A DNA stretch of 59,074 bases from Streptomyces bambusae (lineage in GTDB: Bacteria > Actinomycetota > Actinomycetes > Streptomycetales > Streptomycetaceae): contig NZ_WTFF01000010.1 in NCBI RefSeq assembly GCF_019400985.1, positions 1 to 59,074 of the forward strand, in the 5' to 3' direction. Each line of letters opens with the position of its first letter. Positions within the stretch are counted from its first letter, which is position 1. The translations under genes and the position numbers were made by a program. The notes below the pieces were generated by a model. The model saw only the letters and a list, made by a program, of their open reading frames with translations. It was not told the DNA's origin and did no database searches. Of this stretch, positions 51,934 to 59,074 are shown piece by piece.

Positions 51934-53163
51934 ATGAGATCCCCACTCGCGGCGCGGCGCCGGCTCGGTGCGGCGCCCGTACTCCTCCTGTCCGCCCTGC
52001 TCACACTGCTCACCCTGCTCGCCCTGGTCATCGTCCCCGCCGCGCACGGGTCCGACGAAAACACCTCGGCGTGTGCGCTCCGGGGGACGACCGGCTACAC
52101 CGACGAGGGCCAGCAGACCGACTACAACCGGTTCCAGAAACCGGTGGGCACCAAACGCGTGGGCGTCATCTACGTCGACTTCCCCGACGCCGTCGGGACC
52201 ACCACGCCTCTCGATCGCTACTACGACCAGATATCCGGCGCCGCCGACTGGATGTGGAAAGCATCCAGCGGCAAGACCTGGCTGGACATGCGGGCCCCGT
52301 ACGGCAACTGGGTGCGCATGCCGAAGAATTCCACCGACTACAACTGGGCTCGCGGGTTCAGCTGGGACACGCACCGGGTATATCTGAAAGACGCGCTCGC
52401 CGGCGCTGCCGGCGCAGGCGTCAACCTCGCCGACTACGACATGTTCTACGTCGTGCCGACCAGCACCGCGGCCGCGATCACCCACACCCCCACCTGGGTC
52501 CAGGACCCCGCCAACCCGACCTGGGTCTGGAACAGGGCGACGAACGCCTGGGTGATGATCAAGTGGGCGGTGACCTTCGGACAGGACATGTGGCACTGGG
52601 GCCACAAGGTCGCCGACCACGAGACCGGCCACACCTTCGGCCTGCCCGACCTCTACGCCTTCAACGGCGCGCAGCACCAGTACGTCGGCGGCTGGGACGT
52701 CATGGGCTACGTGAGCGGCCCGGCCCCGCAGTTCCTCGGCTGGCACGCGTGGAAGCTCGGATGGATCACCGACAGCCAGGTCTCCTGCCTGTCCGCGAAC
52801 GGCACGTACGCCACGAACCTGAACGGGGTGGAATACGGCGGCAGCGGCTACAAGCTGGCGGTGATCAGGACCAGCGCCACCACGGCCTACGTCGCCGAGT
52901 CCCGCAAGGCCGCCAACAACGACGCAGGCGCCTGTGCCACCGGCGTACTGATCTACAAGATCGACACCTCGGTCGCCAGCGGCAGCGGACCGGTCCGCGT
53001 GGTGGGCAACCCCAAGGCCGCCGCACCCACCGGGAACTGCACCAGCCTGGACATGCAGACCTGGAAACCCGGCCAGACCTTCCAGGACGACACCGCCCGC
53101 ATCCGCATCCACGTGAACGGCTCCGACGCGTACAACGACACCGTCTGGACCTACAAGTGGTGA
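51934..53163 (+). CDS. Secreted M6-like metalloprotease
   Basis: The 409-residue protein has a signal peptide (MRSPLAARRRLGAAPVLLLS ... PAAHGSDE). The zinc site is HETGHTFGLPDLY (His229, Glu230, His233), matching the HExxHxxGxxD pattern of immune-inhibitor-A-like M6 peptidases; GGWDVMGY downstream supplies the met-turn-like motif. Four cysteines in the C-terminal half suggest disulfides. CGGAGG precedes the ATG. It probably degrades extracellular protein. An IS remnant follows directly. Confidence 0.85.
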   Translation: MRSPLAARRRLGAAPVLLLSALLTLLTLLALVIVPAAHGSDENTSACALRGTTGYTDEGQQTDYNRFQKPVGTKRVGVIYVDFPDAVGTTTPLDRYYDQISGAADWMWKASSGKTWLDMRAPYGNWVRMPKNSTDYNWARGFSWDTHRVYLKDALAGAAGAGVNLADYDMFYVVPTSTAAAITHTPTWVQDPANPTWVWNRATNAWVMIKWAVTFGQDMWHWGHKVADHETGHTFGLPDLYAFNGAQHQYVGGWDVMGYVSGPAPQFLGWHAWKLGWITDSQVSCLSANGTYATNLNGVEYGGSGYKLAVIRTSATTAYVAESRKAANNDAGACATGVLIYKIDTSVASGSGPVRVVGNPKAAAPTGNCTSLDMQTWKPGQTFQDDTARIRIHVNGSDAYNDTVWTYKW

Positions 53164-53175
53164 CCGCTTGACGCT

Positions 53176-53300
53176 TCTCCCCCGTAAACGGGGGAGATTC
53201 CCACCGTGCCGCCGCTGTTTCCAGCACGTGCGTAGTGGTTCCTGCTTCATCACCCGCTGCCCGGCGTGCCGGGTCTTACATGGGCTCCACGAGGCGTTTT
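53176..53300 (-). ncRNA. Possible omega RNA region downstream of tnpB
   Basis: In IS605-type elements the guide (omega) RNA overlaps the tnpB 3' end and runs to the right end. The 125 bases after the tnpB stop, ending in the strong hairpin, occupy that place. This is positional inference only; the structure was not modelled. Confidence 0.35.
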
Positions 53301-54030
53301 ACGTGTCCGGGCGTCCCTCGGCCACGGTGCGCCGTCCTTCACGGCGGATGTTGAGTTCGGCGTTCTCGTCCCGGTCGTGATGTGCCCCACAAGAGCACGT
53401 CCACTTGCGGATCTTGAGTCCTTCCAGTCCCTTGGGGCCTTCGATGCTGCCGCAGGCCGAGCACAGCTGAGTGGACGGGAAGTACCGGCCCACCTTGGCG
53501 AAGTCGCGCCCGTACCGGTGGCATTTGGCTTCCAAGGTGCGGGCGAACATGCCCAGCGACTGATCGTGGGCGGACTTGGCGCGCTCGCCTTTGGCCATGC
53601 CCTTCACGTTCAGGTCCTCCAGATACACGGCTTGGCTCTCGCGCGTGATCTGGGTGGTTTCCTGCTCGATGAAGTCGCGGCGCTGGTCCGCGATCCTGGC
53701 ATGTACCTTGGCAATGGCCAGCTTGGCCTTGCGCCGGTTGTTCGAGCCCTTCACACAGCGCGACAGCTTGCGCTGTGCGCGACGCAGCTTCTTCTCCTGA
53801 CGGCGGAAGAACTTCGGAGAGGCGATCTTCCGGCCCCGCAGCACCGCATAGGAGGACAGGCCCAGATCGATGCCGGTTTCGGTCTCGTCCCAGTCCAGTT
53901 CGGGCAGCGGCTTGTCCTCGGTCTCCACCACGAAGCTGGCGAAGTACCTGCCGGAGGCGTCTTTGACCACCGTCACCGAAGTCGGATCGGAAGGCAGACT
54001 GCGGGACCAGCGCACAGAACTGGCAGACAT
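53299..54030 (-). pseudogene. tnpB: TnpB (RuvC-like RNA-guided nuclease), N-terminally truncated
   Basis: The 243 codons retain the whole RuvC core: first Asp in ETGIDLGLSS, Glu in VYLEDLNVKG, the zinc finger CSACGS...CSCGAHHDRDENAE with the last Asp. About 160-170 N-terminal residues (wedge and REC parts that bind omega RNA and target) are missing; the frame begins MSASSVRWSRSLPSDP at the junction with tnpA. It is probably inactive as a guided nuclease. Confidence 0.85.
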
Positions 54031-54033
54031 TGC

Positions 54034-54410
54034 ATGTTCCTGCTGCACGCCCACTTGGTTTTCGTGACGAAATACCGGCACACGGTGTTCACCGACCGGC
54101 ACCTTCGCCGGATGGAACAGATCATGCGGGACGTCTGCGCCGGCTTCGAGGTGGAGCTGAAAGAGTTCAACGGCGAGAACAACCATGTGCACCTGCTGGT
54201 GAGCTTCCCGCCGAAGGTGGCCCTGTCGAAGCTGGTCAACTCCCTCAAGGGCGTCAGCTCCCGATACATGCGCCGGGAGTTCCCCGAGCTGGAACGGCAC
54301 TACTGGCGTGCGCAACGGCTGTGGTCCGGCTCCTACTTCGCCGGTCGGTCGGCGGGGCCCCGTTGTCGGTCGTCCGTCAGTACATCGAGCAGCAGAACCG
54401 CCCGGCGTGA
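54034..54410 (+). pseudogene. tnpA: TnpA (Y1 HUH transposase), frameshifted
   Basis: The frame reads HAHLVFVTKYRHTVFTDRHL and NGENNHVHLLVSFPPKVALS, with the HUH motif HVH. A missing G near 54342 shifts the frame within SGSYFAG; the expected end GGAPLSVVRQYIEQQNRPA, with the catalytic Tyr, lies in another frame. The first roughly 10 residues are also missing. Without the Tyr in frame it cannot cut DNA, unless frameshifting occurs. Confidence 0.85.
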
Positions 54411-54530
54411 GTTGAGGTCCCGGAGGCGGAGCGAACTCCGGCGCTATGCGCCTCCGGGCCGAGGATGGCCTTCACCACCGGGCTGAAGCCCGGTGCACTG
54501 GCCAAGTCACCGGTAGCGCGAAATACCTCT

Positions 54531-54565
54531 GGGGCTGCCCGCCGGAAGTCGACGGGCAGCCCCAC
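54531..54565. terminator. Strong hairpin terminator
   Basis: GGGGCTGCCCG pairs perfectly with CGGGCAGCCCC. It lies just right of the IS remnant and may be the original terminator of the metalloprotease gene or of the convergent RNHCP gene. Confidence 0.6.
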
Positions 54566-54655
54566 CCCGTCTGTGACGCAAGTGCGCGGGTGGGGGTGGT
54601 GCGGCGGGCGGGGCGCGGCTGCGGGTGCTGAGCGCCCGCGGCCGCCGCATCCGGC

Positions 54656-55075
54656 TCACAGGGTGAGTAGGGCGCGGCCGGCGGCCTTGGGGTCGGCGAG
54701 TGGTCTGAGGGCGAGGCGGACCAGGGCGAGCGGGTTGTCGTCACCGGCGATCCGGTTGGCGCTGAGCTCGCCGCAGGAGGCGCACTGGTGGATGATCAGC
54801 CACTCGCCGTCCGGGCGGACGGACATGCCCAGCGCCTCCATCCGGCCGCGGCAGTCCGCGTCGCGGTCGCCGGGGATCTTCCGGTCGACGTGCAGGCTGG
54901 CCAGGCAGTTGGGGCAGTGGTTGCGGTGCGCGGTGCCGGGTGCGTCGAGGGAGACGTCGAGGCGGCATGACGTGCACCGGAAGTCGTTGGCCCGGTGCCC
55001 GCCCTGGGTGTGCAGGACGTCCTTGCGCCGCTGCGGACGGCGCCGCCGGCGACTGCTGTTGCTGTTGCGCGACAT
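54656..55075 (-). CDS. RNHCP-domain zinc-ribbon protein 1
   Basis: The 139-residue protein has a basic N-terminus (MSRNSNSSRRRRRPQRRKDV) and two zinc-ribbon pairs: CTSC...RNHCPNC, which names the RNHCP domain, and CASC in the middle. The role of RNHCP proteins is unknown; they often lie in zinc- or ribosome-related regions. The basic head may bind RNA. A paralogue lies 26 bases upstream. Confidence 0.8.
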   Translation of the reverse strand: MSRNSNSSRRRRRPQRRKDVLHTQGGHRANDFRCTSCRLDVSLDAPGTAHRNHCPNCLASLHVDRKIPGDRDADCRGRMEALGMSVRPDGEWLIIHQCASCGELSANRIAGDDNPLALVRLALRPLADPKAAGRALLTL

Positions 55076-55101
55076 GGCGGTCTCCTTCCTCGTCCGGGCG
55101 G

Positions 55102-55482
55102 TCAGAGAGTTCCGAACGCTTCGAGCGGGAAGGGCGGTTGGGCGAGCGGCCGGACCGCCATGCGCATCAGGATGAGCTGGTTGTCGTCGACGCAGACCGG
55201 GTTCGAGGTGAGCTCGTCGCAGCGCACGCAGCGGTGGATCACCATCCAGTCACCGGTGCGGAGCACGGCGATGGCGATCGGCGACATCCGGCCCTCGCAG
55301 TCACTCGGACCGCCCTCGACGTGGTCGAGGACGTGCCGGGAGTGCAGGCAGGACGGGCAGTGGTTGCGCGGCGCGCCGTCGGCGGCGTACGCGGACACGG
55401 TCAGGCCGCACCACGCGCAGGCGAAGGTGCCGAGGCTGAGGGTGTTGGTGGTGTTGGTGTTGTGGTTGGTGTGGCTGGACAC
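55102..55482 (-). CDS. RNHCP-domain zinc-ribbon protein 2
   Basis: The 126-residue paralogue of the next gene has FACAWCGLTVSA, the hallmark APRNHCPSCLHS and IHRCVRCDELTSNPVCVDDN. Its N-terminus is Asn/Thr-rich (MSSHTNHNTNTTNT) rather than basic. Same-strand tandem order and shared domain layout indicate local duplication and divergence. Confidence 0.8.
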   Translation of the reverse strand: MSSHTNHNTNTTNTLSLGTFACAWCGLTVSAYAADGAPRNHCPSCLHSRHVLDHVEGGPSDCEGRMSPIAIAVLRTGDWMVIHRCVRCDELTSNPVCVDDNQLILMRMAVRPLAQPPFPLEAFGTL

Positions 55483-56022
55483 CCGGGGTGCTCCTTGCTG
55501 AGAAGTCGGTCATGACAGCAAGAGCAGGCCGAGTGGCCTCGTCAGAGAGCAGCCCGACAGCGCCGTGGAACGGCGAACAGGCAGGTCAGAGCACCGGATG
55601 ACACGTCCGGCAGCAGCCCGGAAGAACGGGCGGCGGAAGGCGGCGGACGGTTACGCGGTACGGCGAGGCGCACTCGGCGCGGGCCGGGTCATAAACACCC
55701 TTTTCCAGGGCACACAGGCCCAGAACGAAGCAGAACGACCCGGCCAGGCTAACAGCACGCCGTCCGGGGGCGTCAACGCATTATTCGGCGCACCCCGGCA
55801 CACCTCGGCATGCTTCGACGTACTTCGGCGTACGCGCTCGGCCCCGGCGGCCGCGCTCTCGCCACCGCAGGCACGCATCACGCCTATGGGAGTTGCCATG
55901 CACAAGGGATGGGCGAAATCCTGGACCGGACCCGGATCGCCGGCGAAGCCGCAGCCATCACGCGCAACCGCACGAGGCCCGGCCGGACGCGGCCTGACCC
56001 TCCACCCGAGGAGCCCCGAACC
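55483..56022. other. No supported gene; probable RNHCP promoter region
   Basis: Open frames exist here but have poor codon bias and no motif. The stretch 55745-55790 (GTCAACGCATTATTCGG) is less GC-rich and may hold the promoter of one of the flanking units. I searched by eye for a Zur-like TGAAAATGATTTTCA palindrome and found none. Confidence 0.35.
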
Positions 56023-56391
56023 ATGCCCGCGCATGCACCCGACTTCGAGGAGTACGAGGGGGAACCCCGCCGGTTGCCGCCCATGCCCGAACGCACCCCC
56101 CAGGCGCTCCGGTTGGCCATTCAGGAACACGCCCCGCATCTCCTCCCGGACTTCGAAGCCCACTGGAAGCGCGTCGTCGGCAACGCTTTCAGCGTCACGC
56201 CGGTGCCGGCCTTCATGCGCCTGTGGTGGACGCAGTACGCCATAGCGCGAGATCCCGCCCTCGACACCCACATGCGCGATCTCGAAGCTCGCGCCGCCAC
56301 GTCCGAAGACCCCGACGAGTCCATGCGGCTTCTGGAGGAGTACAGCCGTCTTCGGCATGAAGCAGCCGAGAGGGAGCCGGCGGGTCGCTAG
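56023..56391 (+). CDS. DUF6247-family protein, second copy
   Basis: The 122-residue protein shares LPPMPERTPQALRLAIQEHA, DFEAHWKRVV, TPVPAFMRLWWTQYAIARDP with the protein at 36730. GAGGAG precedes the ATG. No toxin-like gene follows: its stop overlaps the stop of a convergent VOC gene. It may be a solitary antitoxin or a protein with an independent role. Confidence 0.75.
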   Translation: MPAHAPDFEEYEGEPRRLPPMPERTPQALRLAIQEHAPHLLPDFEAHWKRVVGNAFSVTPVPAFMRLWWTQYAIARDPALDTHMRDLEARAATSEDPDESMRLLEEYSRLRHEAAEREPAGR

Positions 56392-57128
56392 CAGAGCCTT
56401 CGTACGGTGAACTCGTTGCCGTCGGGGTCGAGCAGTAGCGCCCGGGCGGTGTCGCGCTCGCCCTCGGCGGGGGTGGTGCGGGTTGCGCCGAGGGTGGTCA
56501 GGCGGGCGAGTTCCGTCTCCCAGTCGGCGTCGGCAGGGAGTGCCAGTTCGAGGTACAGCCTGTTCGTGCCCGTCTTCGGGGCCACCGGAGGGCCGCCCCA
56601 CGTGATCTTCGTACCGCCGCTCGGCGACTGGATCGCGGTCTCCTGGTCCTGGTCCCAGACCAGCGGCCAGCGCAGCGCCCTGCTCCAGAAGTGGCCGACC
56701 TCCCGCGTACCGTCGCAGGCCAGCGCTCCGATGACGCCGGTGCCGGCGAGGAAGGCGTTGCCCGGCTCGATGACGCAGAACTCGTTGCCGTCCGGATCGG
56801 CGAGGACCACGTGCCCGTCGTCCGGGGACTGGCCCACGTCGATGTGCTTCCCGCCGAGTTCCAGCGCCCTGGCCACCGTACGCCGCTGGTCCTCCGGGGA
56901 GGTGCTCGTCAGGTCGAAGTGCGCCCGGTTCCGGCCCGTTTTCGGTTCCTGGCTCGGCAGGAAGCGGATGCGGAAGCCGGCGGGGTCGGGGGGCAGGATC
57001 GCGGCACCGCCGTCCGGGCCGCCGTCCGGGCCCTCGGCCGGCCTCCAGTTCAGGAGCTCGGACCAGAAGCGCGCCAGGTCCGACGGGCGGGTCGCGTTGA
57101 AGCAGATCGCGAACAGTTGGCTGGTCAT
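56388..57128 (-). CDS. Two-domain VOC (glyoxalase-like) protein
   Basis: The 246-residue protein has two VOC modules, each ending in DPDGNEFCVIE or DPDGNEFTVRR and each with an N-half starting at AICFNATRPSDLARFWSELL or REVGHFWSRALRW. Such duplicated VOC proteins bind small ligands or act in resistance and glyoxal metabolism; the metal site appears incomplete. It converges on DUF6247, as a single-domain VOC gene does near the first copy. Confidence 0.85.
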   Translation of the reverse strand: MTSQLFAICFNATRPSDLARFWSELLNWRPAEGPDGGPDGGAAILPPDPAGFRIRFLPSQEPKTGRNRAHFDLTSTSPEDQRRTVARALELGGKHIDVGQSPDDGHVVLADPDGNEFCVIEPGNAFLAGTGVIGALACDGTREVGHFWSRALRWPLVWDQDQETAIQSPSGGTKITWGGPPVAPKTGTNRLYLELALPADADWETELARLTTLGATRTTPAEGERDTARALLLDPDGNEFTVRRLC

Positions 57129-57254
57129 GTCCCGGGCATCTCCGATCCGCGGACGGGCGGGGCAGGCGCCCTGCCTCCCCGCGGGCGCAGCCTAGGGACG
57201 GCCGGGCGGCTCCCGCACCCGAGTTTCCGTGATTCCGTGATTCCGTAGCCGCCG

Positions 57255-57719
57255 CTACCGCGCGTCGTGCGGCGGGCGGTGGTGGTCGGTCAGGACGGTG
57301 AGCAGGTGGGTGAGTTCGTCCGCCTGGTCGGGGGTGAGGGGGGCGAGGAGTTCGCGCTGGGCGTCCGCGATGAGCGTGTCGAGGCGCTCCAGGCGGCGGC
57401 GGCCGGCGGGGGTGAGGGTGATGACGTTGCGGCGGCGGTCGACGGGGTCGGGTTCGCGCCGGATGCATGCGGTGTCGGCGAGCTCGTTGAGGACGGCGAC
57501 CATGTCGCTGCGGTAGATGCCGGTGCGGCGGCTGAGTTCGGCCTGGCTGGCGGCGCCGGCCTCGTCGAGCGCGACCAGCGCGGCGAAGTGCCATTTGTGA
57601 GCGCCTTCGGCGGCCAGCCGCTCGCCGACGAGCCGGTCGGCGGCGAGCGCGGCCCCGGCGAGCAGGCGGCTGGGGATGGCGCGCAGCCGGGCCGGGGTGG
57701 GCTCGGGGGTCGGGCTCAT
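57255..57719 (-). CDS. MarR-family regulator
   Basis: The 154-residue protein has the winged HTH (SQAELSRRTGIYRSDMVAVL), the wing DPVDRRRNVITLTPAGRRRL and terminal dimerisation helices. ATG 57719 is chosen because GGTGGAGG lies nine bases upstream; the ATG at 57728 would sit on that site. It is divergent from an epoxide hydrolase gene with palindromes between, so it probably represses that gene and itself. Confidence 0.9.
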   Translation of the reverse strand: MSPTPEPTPARLRAIPSRLLAGAALAADRLVGERLAAEGAHKWHFAALVALDEAGAASQAELSRRTGIYRSDMVAVLNELADTACIRREPDPVDRRRNVITLTPAGRRRLERLDTLIADAQRELLAPLTPDQADELTHLLTVLTDHHRPPHDAR

Positions 57720-57742
57720 GGTCAACATCCTCCACCTCTTGC

Positions 57743-57757
57743 GTTAGTTCCACTAAC
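57743..57757. promoter_or_regulatory. MarR operator-like palindrome 1
   Basis: GTTAG-TTCCA-CTAAC is a perfect 5-bp-arm inverted repeat close to the MarR start, in the divergent region. Confidence 0.5.
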
Positions 57758-57765
57758 AGTCTACC

Positions 57766-57782
57766 TTCGTTAGCGTCACGAA
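57766..57782. promoter_or_regulatory. MarR operator-like palindrome 2
   Basis: TTCGT-TAGCGTC-ACGAA lies 8 bases after the first palindrome. Further ACGAAT direct repeats follow at 57793-57826. Two spaced palindromes suit a pair of MarR dimers covering both promoters. Confidence 0.4.
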
Positions 57783-57849
57783 CGTTTGGATGGCGAACGA
57801 ATTTCGACGAATCTTGAACGAATCTCGAAATCTTCCGGGAGTGAAGACC

Positions 57850-58926
57850 GTGATCAAGCCGTTCCGCATCGACATCCCCCAGGCCGACCTCGACGACCTG
57901 ACCGACCGCCTCTCCCGTACCCGCTGGCCCAACGAGGTCGCCGGTGCCGGATGGGACTACGGCTTCCCCCTGGCGCGGCTGAAGGAGCTCGCCGAGTTCT
58001 GGCGCACCGGCTACGACTGGCGCGCGCAGGAGGCCGAGCTCAACAAGCTTCCGCACTTCACCACCGAGATCGACGGCCAGGACATCCACTTCGTCCACGT
58101 CCGCTGCGCGAAGCCGGACGCGCTCGCGCTGGTCCTCACCCACGGCTGGCCCGGTTCGTTCCTGGAGTTCCTCGACGTGATCGAGCCGCTGTCGCGCGAC
58201 TTCCACCTGGTGATCCCGTCCATCCCGGGTTACGGCTTCTCCGGGCCGACCCATGAGCGCGGCTGGGACATCGTCCGCGTCGCGCGGGCCTGGGCCGAGC
58301 TGATGCGCCGTCTCGGCTACGAGCGCTACGGTGCGCAGGGCGGGGACTTCGGCGCGGGCATCTCCCTGGCGCTCGGCGCGGTGGCACCCGAGCAGGTCGT
58401 CGGGGTGCACGTCAACTACCTGCCGACCCGGCCGGACCCGGATGCCGGCGTCGAACTGTCCGACACGGACGAGGCCCGGCTGGACAAGGTCCGCCAGCTG
58501 ATGGCGAACCGCCCGCCGTACCAGGCCCTGCAGGCCACCACCCCGCAGACCCTCGGCTACGCGCTGACCGACTCGCCGGTCGGCCAACTGGCCTGGATCG
58601 CCGAGCGCTTCGCCCACTGGACCGACCCTCGCTCGACGATCAGCGACGAGCGGATGCTCACCGACATCTCGCTGTACTGGCTGACCGCCACCGCCGCGTC
58701 CTCGGCGCGGCTGCACCGCGACACGCCGCGGGCGAACCTGCCCTGCCCGGTGCCGGTGGGCGTGGCGGTGTTCGCGTACGACATCACGCAGTCGGTACGA
58801 CCGCTTGCCGAGCGGATGTACGACATCAGGCACTGGTCGGAGTTCGAGCGCGGCGGCCACTTCGCCGCGATGGAGGTGCCCGAGCTGCTCGCCGAGGACG
58901 TCCGGGACTTCTTCCTCACCGCCTGA
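57850..58926 (+). CDS. Epoxide hydrolase (alpha/beta hydrolase fold)
   Basis: From GTG 57850 (GGGAG eight bases upstream) the product is 358 residues. It has the epoxide-hydrolase N-terminal domain ([20 protein letters not shown]), the [10 protein letters not shown] oxyanion motif, the nucleophile Asp166 in [10 protein letters not shown] and the base His in [12 protein letters not shown]. It opens epoxides to diols. An in-frame ATG at 57790 lacks a ribosome site and would overlap the operator repeats. Confidence 0.88.
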   Translation: MIKPFRIDIPQADLDDLTDRLSRTRWPNEVAGAGWDYGFPLARLKELAEFWRTGYDWRAQEAELNKLPHFTTEIDGQDIHFVHVRCAKPDALALVLTHGWPGSFLEFLDVIEPLSRDFHLVIPSIPGYGFSGPTHERGWDIVRVARAWAELMRRLGYERYGAQGGDFGAGISLALGAVAPEQVVGVHVNYLPTRPDPDAGVELSDTDEARLDKVRQLMANRPPYQALQATTPQTLGYALTDSPVGQLAWIAERFAHWTDPRSTISDERMLTDISLYWLTATAASSARLHRDTPRANLPCPVPVGVAVFAYDITQSVRPLAERMYDIRHWSEFERGGHFAAMEVPELLAEDVRDFFLTA

Positions 58927-59074
58927 GCCGGGCGGGGCGGCGGGCTGGGCGATGGCCGCGCCCCGCCGGCGGGGGGCGAAGGGGGGCGGAGGCGGGGGCG
59001 TGGCGGCGGGTGCGGTGTCGCGCCCCACCCCGCGTGGTGGGCGGGCGCGCGGCCGGCCGCGCGCGCCCTGCCCT
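58927..59074. other. No gene recognised (right edge)
   Basis: G-rich sequence with runs of GGCGGG follows the epoxide hydrolase stop. I see no frame or hairpin that I can support. Confidence 0.4.

Larger units (their letters stand above)
53176..54495. mobile_element. Decayed IS200/IS605-family element
   Basis: Divergent tnpB (minus) and tnpA (plus) remnants lie between two subterminal hairpins, TCTCCCCCGT-aa-ACGGGGGAGA (53176-53197) and CACCGGGCT-ga-AGCCCGGTG (54477-54495). Hairpin ends and no inverted terminal repeats are typical of this single-strand transposition family. The region between the tnp genes is deleted. A third stem (CGGAGGCG/CGCCTCCG, 54421-54457) lies near the tnpA end. Confidence 0.8.

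Noticed and set aside
54656-55482. A Zur-regulated alternative ribosomal-protein cluster around the RNHCP genes
   Set aside because: No ribosomal protein genes adjoin them and no Zur-like palindrome was seen upstream.
55651-59028. A 1125-codon minus-strand open frame spanning several genes
   Set aside because: It runs antisense through the epoxide hydrolase and DUF6247 genes and across the VOC and MarR genes, has no motif and no start site; it is a GC artefact.

Overview
The window is high-GC actinobacterial DNA, almost certainly from a Streptomyces chromosome. Third codon positions are strongly G/C. GTG and TTG starts and ATGA/GTGA stop-start overlaps are common. The content is typical of the genus: a mycothiol-dependent isomerase family member, DUF6247, DUF6213 and RNHCP proteins, MocR regulators, and many secreted proteins and lipoproteins. 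Nothing here fixes the species.

Layout. 0.3-5 kb: a sugar-transferase homologue lacking its catalytic dyad, an EtfD-like membrane Fe-S oxidoreductase, a secreted protein and a Yip1-type membrane protein. 5.1-6.7 kb: an isolated large serine recombinase beside the C-terminal scrap of a minus-strand gene. 6.9-8.6 kb: a phosphoribosyltransferase, dCTP deaminase, a small zinc-ribbon protein and an intact tRNA-Gly(CCC).

8.5-26.6 kb is the most remarkable part. The 3' half of the tRNA-Gly (anticodon loop to 3' end), with its terminator hairpin, recurs five more times in the same orientation (14.86, 16.63, 20.97, 24.70 and 26.51 kb; the fourth is truncated). Nearly all copies are preceded by related CGTGCC-repeat segments. 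I read this as serial integration (tandem accretion) of tyrosine-recombinase elements at one tRNA gene, followed by loss of their mobility genes. The islets between copies carry a membrane-anchored Mrr-type nuclease with a small membrane partner, an orphan toxin-tip/immunity remnant, a decayed XRE/flavoprotein/dCTP-deaminase-like locus, LysR plus mycothiol-dependent enzyme, a triple-repeat secreted protein, a frameshifted FtsX-permease/two-component cluster, a quinone oxidoreductase, cold-shock and MerR genes, a truncated four-repeat secreted protein and a lipoprotein. An integrase C-terminal fossil lies beyond the array at 30.3 kb.

26.6-46 kb: LysE and DUF885 genes divergent from a MocR regulator; a cupin; a cobalamin-riboswitch operon (BtuF-, BtuC- and BtuD-like, then an FhuF-like 2Fe-2S protein and an unknown protein); a broken HTH/DUF6247/toxin-like cassette; an MFS/50-aa ORF/ketopantoate reductase operon divergent from a second MocR; Hsp20 followed by LigD phosphoesterase and polymerase domains as separate genes; a GNAT enzyme and a YitT protein.

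46-59 kb: an Lrp/AsnC regulator, an alpha/beta hydrolase, a KimA-like potassium/APC permease, a crystallin-like small protein, a secreted M6-like metalloprotease, a decayed IS200/IS605 element, two RNHCP-domain paralogues, a second DUF6247 gene, a two-domain VOC protein, and a MarR regulator divergent from an epoxide hydrolase. Long minus-strand open frames opposite real genes are GC-composition shadows and are omitted. All family calls are by eye, without database searches.
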